A stretch of 64,000 nt of DNA from Pseudarthrobacter enclensis (lineage in GTDB: Bacteria > Actinomycetota > Actinomycetes > Actinomycetales > Micrococcaceae), in contig NZ_JAUSRE010000012.1 of the NCBI RefSeq assembly GCF_030811655.1, positions 83,746-147,745 on the forward strand. Reading direction: 5' to 3'. The notes beneath the pieces were generated by a model. It did no database searches and was not told where the DNA came from. It saw only the letters and a program-made list of their open reading frames with translations. Below are positions 42,513 to 51,225 of this stretch, piece after piece (within the stretch, counting starts at the first letter, position 1; each line of letters begins with the position of its first letter). Both the position numbers and the translations under genes were made by a program.

Positions 42513-44275
42513 TGACAGGCCGCCTCGCCGTCGTCGGCAGTGGCATTGCCGGGCTGTACGCGGCGCTGCTCGCTGCCGATGCCGGCACGGACGTGGTGCT
42601 CCTGACCAAGGGCGCGCTGGACCACAGCAACACCTGGTACGCCCAGGGCGGCATCTCCGCCGTGCTGGCCGAACCCGCGCCAGGAGACACCGTGGCGGCG
42701 CACATCGCCGACACCCTCCGGGCGGGTGCGGGCCACTGCAACGAGGCTGCGGTCCGGTTGATGTGCGCGGAGGCACGGCAGGATATCGCAGGCCTCCAGC
42801 GCTATGGGGTCGCCTTCGACACGGAACACAGCGACGCAACGAACGACGGCGGCCCGGCCCTTGGACTTGAAGCAGCCCACAGCGCCCCGCGGATCCTGCA
42901 CGCAGGAGGGGACGCCACCGGCGCGCGCGTCGCCGCCGCGCTCATCCAGGCCGTCCTGTCGCGACAGGACGAAGGAAAACTCACCCTCCTCACCCAGGCC
43001 CACGCCACCGGGCTTGTGGCCAGGGCAGGGCGCGTGACAGGAGTCGAGTACCTCCGGGACGGCCGGCACGCCAGCCTCGACGCGGACGCCGTCCTGCTCG
43101 CCACAGGGGGAGCAGGCCAACTGTTCGCCCAAACCACCAACCCGGCCGTCGCCACCGCCGACGGGCTGGCGCTCGCCGTCCGCGCCGGAGCAGCCACGGC
43201 AGACCTGGAATTCTTCCAGTTCCATCCCACCTGCCTGGTCAGCTCCGCAACGCCGCGCCCCACCGGACTGAACGGGCCGCTGCTGATCTCCGAAGCCGTC
43301 CGGGGCGAGGGGGCCGTTCTGCTCGACTCCGGTGGCCGGCGCTTCATGAAGGCCTACCACCCCGACGCCGAACTGGCACCCCGCGACGTCGTCTCACGCA
43401 GCATCGCCCTCCACCTTGCCAAACTCGGAGACCCCACCGGCCACGTCTACCTCGACGCCCGCGGCATTGAACAGGAGAGGGGAGCAGGCTTCCTCCAACA
43501 GCGCTTCCCCACCCTCACCCGCAAAACCCTCGACGCCGGCATCGACTGGACCCGCCAACTGGTCCCCGTCGCCCCTGCCGCCCACTACTGGATGGGCGGG
43601 GTACGCACCGACCTTTCCGCCCGCACCACCGTCCCCGGCCTCTACGCCGCCGGCGAAGTGGCGTGCACGGGCGTCCAAGGGGCAAACCGGCTGGCCAGCA
43701 ACTCCCTCCTCGAAGGGCTCGTCTTTGGCCGCCGCGCTGTTGAATCCTTCCTCTCCGGTACTCCCACTTGGGGGTCGCCAGAAGGCGCCCCTCCGCGTGC
43801 TGCCTCGGGCGCGGGCGGCCTCCCCTTGACGCACGCTTCCGGGGCACCTTCAGGCGCCCGACCGCACGTCACAGTCCCTGCTGCTTTAGAAGGCGCGGCG
43901 GACCGCTCAGGGGCACCGGGCGAGAGTTGGCCGACCAGCGTGGATAGGGGAGAAGGGGCGGGGGAGCCGTTTTCCCGCGACGCCCTTCGCCGCCTTATGA
44001 CCTCGCATGCCGGGGTGCTGCGCTCCGGGGAGTTGCTGCTTGGGGCAGCTGCCACGCTTGACCGGTGGGCCGGCGTCGTCCGTCCTGATGCCGTTGATGC
44101 CTCCGCTGACCCTCTGGCGCACGAGGACCGGAACCTCCTGTTGGCCGCGCACCTGCTGGTTGCCGCTGCCCTGAAACGCGGTGAATCACTGGGGGCGCAT
44201 TACCGCAGTGACGAACCGGCCGAAACTGACAATCTCCCTTCCCTTCGCCCGAAAGCGAGCCTGCTCCATGACTGA
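42512..44275 (+). CDS. nadB: L-aspartate oxidase
   Basis: 587 residues, longer than usual (about 530-550). The FAD-binding GSGIAGLYAALLAA, GGISAVL, HTWYAQGG and AFASNSLLEGLVFGRRA are present. It oxidises aspartate to iminoaspartate for NadA. About 70 residues after residue 416 form a Pro/Gly/Ala-rich stretch between the FAD/capping region and the C-terminal helices; the DNA there also holds a GC hairpin at 43771-43791. ATG 42512 (TGATG overlap with nadA) was preferred to GTG 42509. It overlaps nadC by 8 bases. Confidence 0.93.
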   Translation: MTGRLAVVGSGIAGLYAALLAADAGTDVVLLTKGALDHSNTWYAQGGISAVLAEPAPGDTVAAHIADTLRAGAGHCNEAAVRLMCAEARQDIAGLQRYGVAFDTEHSDATNDGGPALGLEAAHSAPRILHAGGDATGARVAAALIQAVLSRQDEGKLTLLTQAHATGLVARAGRVTGVEYLRDGRHASLDADAVLLATGGAGQLFAQTTNPAVATADGLALAVRAGAATADLEFFQFHPTCLVSSATPRPTGLNGPLLISEAVRGEGAVLLDSGGRRFMKAYHPDAELAPRDVVSRSIALHLAKLGDPTGHVYLDARGIEQERGAGFLQQRFPTLTRKTLDAGIDWTRQLVPVAPAAHYWMGGVRTDLSARTTVPGLYAAGEVACTGVQGANRLASNSLLEGLVFGRRAVESFLSGTPTWGSPEGAPPRAASGAGGLPLTHASGAPSGARPHVTVPAALEGAADRSGAPGESWPTSVDRGEGAGEPFSRDALRRLMTSHAGVLRSGELLLGAAATLDRWAGVVRPDAVDASADPLAHEDRNLLLAAHLLVAAALKRGESLGAHYRSDEPAETDNLPSLRPKASLLHD

Positions 44276-45182
44276 ACCCGCCGTGATCCACCAGGCACAG
44301 GCCCTGCGCCCGGTTCTGGACCTCACCCTTCCCCCGGCTCCGGTCAGGGAAATTTTGGAACGGGCCTTCGCCGAGGACGCACCTGCCGGCGACATCACCT
44401 CGCAGCTGCTCATCCCTGCGCATGCCCGCGCCACCGCGGTCCTCAACGCCCGCGTCCCCGGCGTCCTCAGCGGCGCCACCGTGTTCCGTGACGCCATGCA
44501 GCTGGTGGACGCGGGCACACAGGTGGAGCTGCTCCTGGCGGACGGTGAAACGTTCGACGCCGGCACCCACCTCGCACGGGTCAGCGGCGCCGCCCGCTCG
44601 GTGCTGATGGCCGAACGCGTGGCGCTCAATCTGGTCCAGCGGATGTCCGCCATCGCCACGAAGACCGCCGAATTCGTGCGGCTGGCCGGGGAGACCGGTG
44701 CCCGCATCACCGACACCCGCAAAACCACCCCCGGGCTGCGCATCCTGGAACGCTTCGCGGTGCGGTGCGGCGGCGGCGCCAACCACCGGTACAGCCTCTC
44801 CGACGCCGTACTGGCCAAGGACAACCACCTGGCCGTGATGACCGGCGGGGACCCGGCAAAACTTACCGCGCTCCTGCTGGCCGCAAAGGCGCAGCTGGGC
44901 CACACCACCCATTTTGAAGTGGAAGTGGACCGCATGGACCAGATCGAACCCGTGCTGGCCGCCGGGGTGGACACCATCATGCTGGACAACTTCACGGTGC
45001 CGGAACTCCAGGCAGGCGTGGCCCTCGTTGCAGGCCGCGCCCGCGTGGAGGCCAGCGGCAACGTGAACCTTGACACCGTCGCTGCCATTGCCGCCACCGG
45101 CGTGGACGTGGTCTCCGTGGGGGCGCTCACGCACACCGTGGCCGCCCTGGACCTGGGCCTCGACGTCGAACTGACCGCGTAG
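44268..45182 (+). CDS. nadC: Nicotinate-nucleotide diphosphorylase (quinolinate phosphoribosyltransferase)
   Basis: 304 residues. DAPAGDITSQLL, DTRKTTPGLRILERFAV and VLAKDNHLAVM are family motifs; the PRPP site is in the barrel. It converts quinolinate and PRPP to nicotinate mononucleotide with loss of CO2. It overlaps nadB by 8 bases. Confidence 0.96.
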   Translation: MTEPAVIHQAQALRPVLDLTLPPAPVREILERAFAEDAPAGDITSQLLIPAHARATAVLNARVPGVLSGATVFRDAMQLVDAGTQVELLLADGETFDAGTHLARVSGAARSVLMAERVALNLVQRMSAIATKTAEFVRLAGETGARITDTRKTTPGLRILERFAVRCGGGANHRYSLSDAVLAKDNHLAVMTGGDPAKLTALLLAAKAQLGHTTHFEVEVDRMDQIEPVLAAGVDTIMLDNFTVPELQAGVALVAGRARVEASGNVNLDTVAAIAATGVDVVSVGALTHTVAALDLGLDVELTA

Positions 45183-45192
45183 CAGGGATGCG

Positions 45193-46359
45193 ATGATCTT
45201 CCTGGACGCCGCCGCCACCACCCCGGTCCGCCGCGAAGTGCTCGACGCCATGTGGCCTTACCTGACCGGCGGATTCGGAAACCCCTCCAGCCACCACACC
45301 CTCGGCGAGTCCGCTGCGTCGGCGCTGGCCGGGGCACGGTCGGCGGTGGCGGGGGCCCTCGGCTGCCGGCAGGGCGAGATTGTGTTCACGTCAGGAGGAA
45401 CGGAAGCGGACAACCTGGCGGTGAAAGGCATCGCCCTGGCCCGGCAGGCTGCAAACCCTCAGCTGGACCGGGTGGTGATCAGCGCCGTCGAACACCCCGC
45501 CGTGGAGGAATCCGCGCGTTACCTCGAACGCTTCCACGGCTTCACCGTGGACGTGGTCCCGGTCGACGCAGCGGGCCTGGTCACGCCCGCTGCCCTGGCC
45601 GGCGTGCTGCGACCGGAAACCGCGCTGGTGAGCATCATGTACGCCAATAACGAGGTGGGCACGGTCCAGCCCATCGCCGCCCTGGCGGAACTGGCCCACG
45701 CCCAGGGCATCCCGTTCCATACGGACGCCGTCCAGGCCGCCGGCTGGCTGCCGCTCGATACCCGCGAGCTGGGCGTGGACGCCATGAGCATCTCCGGACA
45801 CAAACTCGGTGCGCCCAAAGGCTGCGGCCTGCTGTTCGTGCGGAGCCGCACCCGGCTGGAGCCTGTCATCCACGGCGGGGGCCAGGAACGTGGCCGCCGG
45901 TCGGGAACGGAAAACGTGGCCGGTGCCGTGGGCCTTGCCACTGCCCTCACCATGGCCAGGGACGGACAGGCGGAGCAGCAGGACCGGGTGGCCGCCCTGC
46001 GGGACGGTTTCATCCACCAGGTCCTCGCTGGAGTGCCGGACGCCGTCCTGACCGGCCACCCAATCCATCGGCTGCCCTCCGTGGCCTCGTTCTGCTTTCC
46101 GGGCACCAGCGGAGAGTCCGTTCTGCTGGAACTCGAACGCCGGGGTGTGGTGTGCTCCAGTGGCTCGGCCTGCGCCGCGGGGTCCGACGCGCCGTCGCCC
46201 GTGCTCACGGCACTGGGGATTTCCGCCGAGGTGGCCCAGACAGCCGTGCGGTTCAGTTTCGACGCCGCCGTGACGCAGGAGGATCTGGACGCAGCAGCGG
46301 CAGCCGTGCAGGCCGCCGTCGCCGCCGTCAAAAACCTCGGCGCAGGCCACGGCCGCTGA
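45193..46359 (+). CDS. Cysteine desulfurase (IscS/NadS-like)
   Basis: 388 residues, class V PLP enzyme. DAAATTPVRREVLDAMWPYL opens it, SGHKLGAPKGCG holds the PLP lysine, and SSGSACAAGSDAPS the mobile cysteine. It releases sulfur from cysteine. Lying 10 bases after nadC, it probably supplies the iron-sulfur cluster of NadA, as NadS does elsewhere. ATG 45193 has AGGGATG just before it. Confidence 0.9.
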   Translation: MIFLDAAATTPVRREVLDAMWPYLTGGFGNPSSHHTLGESAASALAGARSAVAGALGCRQGEIVFTSGGTEADNLAVKGIALARQAANPQLDRVVISAVEHPAVEESARYLERFHGFTVDVVPVDAAGLVTPAALAGVLRPETALVSIMYANNEVGTVQPIAALAELAHAQGIPFHTDAVQAAGWLPLDTRELGVDAMSISGHKLGAPKGCGLLFVRSRTRLEPVIHGGGQERGRRSGTENVAGAVGLATALTMARDGQAEQQDRVAALRDGFIHQVLAGVPDAVLTGHPIHRLPSVASFCFPGTSGESVLLELERRGVVCSSGSACAAGSDAPSPVLTALGISAEVAQTAVRFSFDAAVTQEDLDAAAAAVQAAVAAVKNLGAGHGR

Positions 46360-46406
46360 CGTTTCGGACACAACCTGGCGGCGCGGAACCTTGGCGGGGC
46401 GGAACC

Positions 46407-46895
46407 TTAGCGGTGCCGGGCGCGGCGGAAGATCCAGTGCCGCAGCATGCTGAAGCGGACGGCGGTGGCCAGGAAGCCGGACAGCGTGGTGGCCACCAGT
46501 TCGTCCCCCACGGTGGCCTCAGGGTTGAACCAGTGGAGTACGCCCAGGCTGCTGCCGGTGATCACCAGTGCCACGCCGATCACCACCAACCCGTTGAGGT
46601 GGTCGCGGGTTCGGCGCTGGTTGCCGGCGATCTTGAAGGTCAGCCGCCGGTTCAGGGCCGTGTTCAGCAGCGACGTGAGGATCAGCGCCACTGCGTTGGC
46701 CAGCTGGGCGCCGAGCCAGGGCCGCAGCAGCGCATAGATTCCCAGGGAGGCCGCGGTGCAGATGACGCCCACACCGGAGAAACGGATCAGCTGGCGGATG
46801 ACCGGAAATCGGAGGACCCCACGGTAATGCCGGGTGGCTGGAAAGCGCCGGGTGGCGGTCTCCTGCACGGCAGGTGCGGACGCGCCCTCAGTCAT
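46407..46895 (-). CDS. GtrA family membrane protein
   Basis: 162 residues, four hydrophobic segments. RFSGVGVICTAASLGIYALL and LTSLLNTALNRRLTFKIAG match GtrA, which moves or modifies lipid-linked sugars in wall or teichoic-acid pathways. It follows the DUF1684 gene by 25 bases on the same strand. Glycosyltransferase partners are not adjacent. Confidence 0.88.
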   Translation of the reverse strand: MTEGASAPAVQETATRRFPATRHYRGVLRFPVIRQLIRFSGVGVICTAASLGIYALLRPWLGAQLANAVALILTSLLNTALNRRLTFKIAGNQRRTRDHLNGLVVIGVALVITGSSLGVLHWFNPEATVGDELVATTLSGFLATAVRFSMLRHWIFRRARHR

Positions 46896-46920
46896 GCCGC
46901 GTTACCGGGTACGGCCGTCA

Positions 46921-47598
46921 TCAGTAGAGCTCACCCACGGGAATGTCCACGGCCAGCCGGTTGGATGGACCGGGCAGGGGGCAGGCCCATGCCTCGTTGT
47001 AGGCGCAGGAAGGGTTGTAGGCGAAGTTGAAGTCGAGGACGAAAGTGGCGTCTTGCCCGCTGCCGCTGACCCCGTGGAACGCGCCCTTAATGGTGTCCAG
47101 CAGGTAGCGGCCGGCCCCGTAGCTGCCACCGGCCTGGCCAGCCGTTGCGTCGCGGAACGGGACAAAGATGCCGCCGCCGTACCCATGGATTTTCCACACC
47201 GCCAGCTGGCCCATTTCCGGCAGGTCGAATGTGCCCAGCCGGACAAAGTGGACCACACCGTCGGTCCCCGTGTCCACGCTCATCTCCCGGCCGGCGCCCT
47301 CGTACGTCAGGGGTACGTGGAACCGGTAGATGGGATCGTAGTCGGCGGTCTTCAGCCCGGAAAAGCGGGCCTTGTCCGCAGCGGTCAGCGCAGACGCGGG
47401 GTGGGTGGCGAACATCAGGTCGCGCTGGTGCCGCCAGTACGAGTGTGCTTCCGAGGGGCTGTCGGCGGAGATCCTGCGGACGTTGTCGTAGAGCGCAAAG
47501 GTCCTCAAACGCCAGTCGGCGATGTCCACAGCGGAGATGTTGAGGGCGGAGTTCTCTGTGGGATCGTCTTCGGCTGCGCCGTGCTGCTCTTCCGCCAT
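46921..47598 (-). CDS. DUF1684 family protein
   Basis: 225 residues. It has the DUF1684 pattern, with WRLRTFALYDNVRR near the start and the conserved Cys-containing end FNFAYNPSCAYNEAWACPLPG, close to the C-terminus. Function unknown; the family is widespread in Actinobacteria. ATG 47598 is preceded by TAGGGT 7 bases away, so the in-frame GTG at 47607 is rejected. Confidence 0.85.
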   Translation of the reverse strand: MAEEQHGAAEDDPTENSALNISAVDIADWRLRTFALYDNVRRISADSPSEAHSYWRHQRDLMFATHPASALTAADKARFSGLKTADYDPIYRFHVPLTYEGAGREMSVDTGTDGVVHFVRLGTFDLPEMGQLAVWKIHGYGGGIFVPFRDATAGQAGGSYGAGRYLLDTIKGAFHGVSGSGQDATFVLDFNFAYNPSCAYNEAWACPLPGPSNRLAVDIPVGELY

Positions 47599-47605
47599 AC
47601 CCTCC

Positions 47606-47611
47606 ACCCTA
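47606..47611 (-). promoter_or_regulatory. -10 box of DUF1684-gtrA (leaderless)
   Basis: TAGGGT on the minus strand ends 7 bases before the ATG at 47598. Confidence 0.5.
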
Positions 47612-47756
47612 GTCCCAGGCCGGGGGCCTCAGCGTCCGACGGCGACACGCCCGGCAGGTGCCCGCGCCATGGAGAGTATGCCGGCGGGCGCAGCGGCGGT
47701 CCCGGGGGAGCGCGAAACACCCGCCCCGACGGCCCGTCCCGGGGACCTGGCGCCGC

Positions 47757-47762
47757 TAGGCT
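47757..47762 (+). promoter_or_regulatory. -10 box of the lipoprotein gene (leaderless)
   Basis: TAGGCT ends 7 bases before the ATG at 47770. The divergent DUF1684 gene also starts leaderless, 171 bases away. Confidence 0.5.
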
Positions 47763-47769
47763 GGCTCCC

Positions 47770-48576
47770 ATGACAGGCAAGGCGGCATCGACCCTTCTTT
47801 CCGGCGTATCCCTGGTGGCCGCCGCGGTTTTGCTCGCGGGATGCTCCGGAACGCCGGCCGCCGGCCCGGGGTGGACTGCGCTGCAGGGACCATCAGGAAC
47901 AGCATCGCCCGGGTCGACATCAACGGACGGGGCGTCGGCAACCGGCGGCATCCCGGCGTCGGCGTCCGCAACATCCACGGCACCCCAGGGCGCGGCAACG
48001 GCTGCCTCCTGGAAAACCTTCACCGACCCCGCGAAAACTGTCAGCTTCGACCTGCCCTCGGACTGGATCGCCCAGTCGGTGGCCCCTGAGGACGGTGTCC
48101 TGCCCGGCGGACTGAAGGTGGAGGTCAAGAAGCCCGACGGAACCTTCATGGCCGCACTGCGGACGGGACTCCCGCCGTCGTCCGCCGACTGCCCTGAAGC
48201 GGACCAGCGCTCGTACACCGTGATCAGCAGCGTGCCGTTCGACACTCCGGCGCAGGGCGGGGACGGGACCATTCCGCCGAGGATGGTCTACCGCGTCATC
48301 CAGGGCTACCGCTACTTCGGTTCCTACGGCATCACCAACCTGGTGGGCGGAACGGACGGGAAGGCATGCGGGCTGCGCAACGTGGTGCGGGGTCCGGCCG
48401 GCAAGGGCGACTACTCGTTTGGAGATGTGGTGGTCCTGAAGGCCTTCGCCCCAGATGAGAAGGTGGCACCGGCAAAGGCCTTTGACACCCTTGGCCAGGC
48501 CGCCCAGTACGTGAACGAAAGCGCTGACTTCGCCAACGTGCAGCGAATGCTAATGTCGCTGAAGGTCAAAAACTAG
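47770..48576 (+). CDS. Secreted lipoprotein of unknown function
   Basis: 268 residues. A signal peptide ends in a lipobox (LAGC, Cys about residue 25). A Ser/Thr/Ala/Pro-rich linker of about 55 residues follows, then a globular part beginning WKTFTDPAKTVSFDLPSDW, an arrangement common in actinobacterial surface lipoproteins. No catalytic motif is recognised. Start set by the -10 box 7 bases upstream. Confidence 0.8.
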   Translation: MTGKAASTLLSGVSLVAAAVLLAGCSGTPAAGPGWTALQGPSGTASPGSTSTDGASATGGIPASASATSTAPQGAATAASWKTFTDPAKTVSFDLPSDWIAQSVAPEDGVLPGGLKVEVKKPDGTFMAALRTGLPPSSADCPEADQRSYTVISSVPFDTPAQGGDGTIPPRMVYRVIQGYRYFGSYGITNLVGGTDGKACGLRNVVRGPAGKGDYSFGDVVVLKAFAPDEKVAPAKAFDTLGQAAQYVNESADFANVQRMLMSLKVKN

Positions 48577-48647
48577 TCCCGCCCCCGCACCCACCACGTG
48601 CCGGGGGCGCGCCGCCGGCCTTCCGCCCCCAACACCCCCGGAGAGAC

Positions 48648-49454
48648 ATGGAACGCTCTGTTTCCGCACGCCTGGCCTTCAGGACCATCGCCAACACCAA
48701 GGTGGCCATGGCCATCGCGGTGGCCAGGAACAGCGGCTACTCATCATTTGACGAATCCCTGTCCGTTACCGCGGCCGGGGCGGACGTTCCGCTGACGGAG
48801 GTCCCGGACCACCATGGCGGCCGGTTCCACTACATGGAATTTGCAGAGCCGACGGACGTCATCGTGGAATACTCCGCCACGGTGTGCGGGCGCGGCGTCC
48901 CCGAAGACGCCAGCCTCGCCGAACGGATCCGCTATGTGCGGCCCAGTCGGTACGCCGAATCCGACCGGCTGCTGCCCACGTCCTACGCAGAATTCGAGGG
49001 GGTCCAGGGCGCGGACCTGGTGCACGCTGTGCGCAACTGGGTGAACGGTGAACTCCGGTACGTCAGCGGTTCCTCACGGGGCACGGACGGTGCGGTGGAA
49101 ACCCTCCTCAGCAGGCGCGGCGTCTGCCGCGACTTCGCGCACCTGGCCATCGCCCTGCTCCGCTCCAAGGACATCCCCACACGCCTTGCCGCTGTCTACG
49201 CCCCCGGCCTGAGCCCCATGGACTTCCACGCGGTGGCCGAGGCCTACGTGGAGGGCGCGTGGCACGTCATCGACCCCACGGGCCTGGCCCCGCGGGAGTC
49301 GATGCTGCGCATCACTGCCGGCCGGGACTCTTCGGACACGGCCTTCCTCTCCACCGTGGGCGGAAGCCTGGTGCTGAACCAGTTGCGGGTCAATGCCGTG
49401 GTCAACGGCGAGCTTCCTGCCGAGGATGCCTCCCGGCTCGTCCAGCTGGGCTAG
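48648..49454 (+). CDS. Transglutaminase-like cysteine protease-fold protein
   Basis: 268 residues. The triad is C160 (RRGVCRDFAHL), H194 (MDFHAVAEAYV) and D209 (HVIDPT), intact, so the protein is probably active as a protease or amide-forming enzyme. There is no signal peptide. Its TAG stop shares bases with the stop of the opposite marR gene. Confidence 0.88.
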   Translation: MERSVSARLAFRTIANTKVAMAIAVARNSGYSSFDESLSVTAAGADVPLTEVPDHHGGRFHYMEFAEPTDVIVEYSATVCGRGVPEDASLAERIRYVRPSRYAESDRLLPTSYAEFEGVQGADLVHAVRNWVNGELRYVSGSSRGTDGAVETLLSRRGVCRDFAHLAIALLRSKDIPTRLAAVYAPGLSPMDFHAVAEAYVEGAWHVIDPTGLAPRESMLRITAGRDSSDTAFLSTVGGSLVLNQLRVNAVVNGELPAEDASRLVQLG

Positions 49455-49924
49455 CGCTTCCGGGGCAGGGGGCCCAGCGAGTTCCGCAGCTTGTCGGTGA
49501 GCCGCATCAGTTCCTTCTGCTCGGCAGGAGTCAGGGCGGGCCCCACCAGTGCCGAAATGTCGCGGACGTGCTCGCGGCCGATCTCCTTCTGCAGCTCCCG
49601 CCCTTCGTCCGTGAGCTTGAGCAGCACGCCGCGGCCGTCCTCCGGTGCCGTCATCCGGGCCACCAGCCCGCGCTTCTCGAGCCGCTCAACCAGCCTGCTG
49701 AGGCTGGACTGGCTCAACAGGACGTTGTCGTTGAGCTCGTTGAGCCGCAGCCAGCCGGAGGGGCAGCGGGACAGCGTGAACAGGACGTCGTATTCGTTCA
49801 GTGCCAGTTTCCGGAACGCCGGCCCGGACTGAAGCTTCCGCATCACGGCCACCTGGGCCCGGAACAGGGATTCCCAGGTTTCAGCCGCCAGCCGCACCGG
49901 CGATTCCGATCCTCCTGCAGCCAT
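49451..49924 (-). CDS. MarR family transcriptional regulator
   Basis: 157 residues, winged helix with LRLNELNDNVLLSQSSLSRLVERLEKRG and the wing APEDGRGVLLKLTDEGREL. ATG 49924 is chosen because GGAGG lies 4-5 bases upstream; GTG 49927 is an alternative. It is the second gene after an LLM oxidoreductase (TGATG overlap), so the regulator is probably autoregulated from the promoter upstream of 51033, where two palindromes lie. Confidence 0.9.
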   Translation of the reverse strand: MAAGGSESPVRLAAETWESLFRAQVAVMRKLQSGPAFRKLALNEYDVLFTLSRCPSGWLRLNELNDNVLLSQSSLSRLVERLEKRGLVARMTAPEDGRGVLLKLTDEGRELQKEIGREHVRDISALVGPALTPAEQKELMRLTDKLRNSLGPLPRKR

Positions 49925-51033
49925 CACGCCTCCGTTGTGGCTGTATCGGCGTCCTGCGAGGCCAGCAGGGCAGCCACGCGGCCCTCGTGGGTGGGCGGTT
50001 CCGGCACGTGCGCGGGCTTGAGGGCGGCGTACTCCCTGCGCAGCACCGGCAGCACTTCCTCACCGAACAGGTCCAGCTGCTCCAGCACCGTCTTCAGCGG
50101 CAGGCCGGCGTGGTCGATCAGGAACAGCTGGCGCTGGTAGTCACCGAAGTACTCGCGGAACGTCAGCGTCTTTTCGATGACTTCCTGCGGACTGCCCACC
50201 GTCAGCGGAGTCTGCGAGGTGAAATCCTCCAGGGACGGTCCGTGGCCGTAGACGGGTGCGTTGTCGAAATAGGGCCGGAACTCTTTGACCGCGTCCTGCG
50301 AGTTCTTCCGCATGAAGAACTGGCCGCCAAGGCCAACGATGGCCTGGTCGGCCTTGCCGTGGCCGTAGTGCTCGTAGCGTTCGCGGTAGAGGCCGATCAG
50401 CTGCTGGTAGTGCTCCTTGGGCCAGAAGATGTTGTTGGCAAAGAAACCGTCACCAAAATAGGCGGCCACCTCGGCGATCTGAGGAGTGCGGATGGAGCCG
50501 TGCCACACGAAGGGTGCCACGCCGTCCAGCGGCCTGGGTGTTGACGTGAAGTTCTGGAGGGGCGTGCGGAACTTGCCGGACCAGTTCACGGTGTCCTCGT
50601 CCCAGAGCTTGCGCAGGAGGCTGTAGTTCTCAATGGCCAGCTCCACGCCGTCCTGGATGTTCTTGCCGAACCAGGGGTACACCGGTGCCGTGTTGCCGCG
50701 GCCCAGGACCAGGTCCACGCGTCCGTCCGCCAGGTGCTGGAGCATGGCGAAGTCCTCGGCGATCTTCACCGGGTCATTGGTGGTGATCAGCGTGGTGGCC
50801 GTGGACAGGATGATCCGTTCAGTCTGTGCTGCGATGTAGGCCAGCGTTGTGGTGGGGGAGGAGGAGAAGAAGGGCGGGTTGTGGTGCTCGCCCAGGGCGT
50901 AGACATCCATGCCGATTTCCTCGACCTTTTTGGCGATGGCCACGGACGCCTTGATGCGTTCGTGCTCGGTGGGGGTGCGGCCCGTCGTGGGGTCGGTGGT
51001 GATGTCGCTGACGCTGAAAACACCGATTTGCAT
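49924..51033 (-). CDS. LLM class flavin-dependent oxidoreductase
   Basis: 369 residues, luciferase-like monooxygenase fold (MQIGVFSVSD, VYALGEHHNPPF, LAYIAAQTERIILSTATTL, LADGRVDLVLGRG). It uses FMNH2 or F420. Substrate unknown. The ATG at 51033 follows GGAAGGG by 8 bases. It heads an operon with the MarR gene, suggesting detoxification or catabolism of the compound that MarR senses. Confidence 0.9.
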   Translation of the reverse strand: MQIGVFSVSDITTDPTTGRTPTEHERIKASVAIAKKVEEIGMDVYALGEHHNPPFFSSSPTTTLAYIAAQTERIILSTATTLITTNDPVKIAEDFAMLQHLADGRVDLVLGRGNTAPVYPWFGKNIQDGVELAIENYSLLRKLWDEDTVNWSGKFRTPLQNFTSTPRPLDGVAPFVWHGSIRTPQIAEVAAYFGDGFFANNIFWPKEHYQQLIGLYRERYEHYGHGKADQAIVGLGGQFFMRKNSQDAVKEFRPYFDNAPVYGHGPSLEDFTSQTPLTVGSPQEVIEKTLTFREYFGDYQRQLFLIDHAGLPLKTVLEQLDLFGEEVLPVLRREYAALKPAHVPEPPTHEGRVAALLASQDADTATTEA

Positions 51034-51065
51034 GATGCTGCCCTTCCGTTGCTGGCCTTGCTGGC

Positions 51066-51085
51066 TTGGTTTAAGTGTAAACCAA
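51066..51085. promoter_or_regulatory. Palindrome 1 before the LLM-MarR operon
   Basis: TTGGTTTAAGTGTAAACCAA: perfect 8-base arms around AGTG. It overlaps a TACACT -10-like box on the minus strand. Confidence 0.6.
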
Positions 51086-51087
51086 TT

Positions 51088-51105
51088 TAGATGCATTTGC
51101 ATCTA
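51088..51105. promoter_or_regulatory. Palindrome 2 before the LLM-MarR operon
   Basis: TAGATGCATTTGCATCTA: perfect 8-base arms around two bases, 2 bases from palindrome 1. Both have MarR-like size and would block the promoter. Confidence 0.6.
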
Positions 51106-51177
51106 CTGCCTTCTCCAACGCGCCCGCACGTGGATTATTCCCGGCGGGGGGCTGCAGGCAGGTGCGCCTGGAACAGC

Positions 51178-51210
51178 TGATGCCCGCACTGCTGAACGGT
51201 ACGGGCATCA
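51178..51210 (-). terminator. Hairpin after the RND gene
   Basis: TGATGCCCG and CGGGCATCA arms (9 bases) around a 15-base loop, 16 bases past the RND stop. No U-tract follows on the minus strand, so this is moderate evidence only. Confidence 0.35.
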
Positions 51211-51225
51211 AAAGAAGGGACGTTG

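Noticed and set aside
43868..43900. TTA codon in nadB as a regulatory (bldA-type) signal
   Set aside because: TTA codons also appear in other genes here, and bldA-type control is established only in Streptomyces relatives.
46368..46406. Two copies of GGCGGAACCTT-like sequence after the desulfurase gene
   Set aside because: Only a near-tandem repeat of about 9 bases; no structure or function evident.
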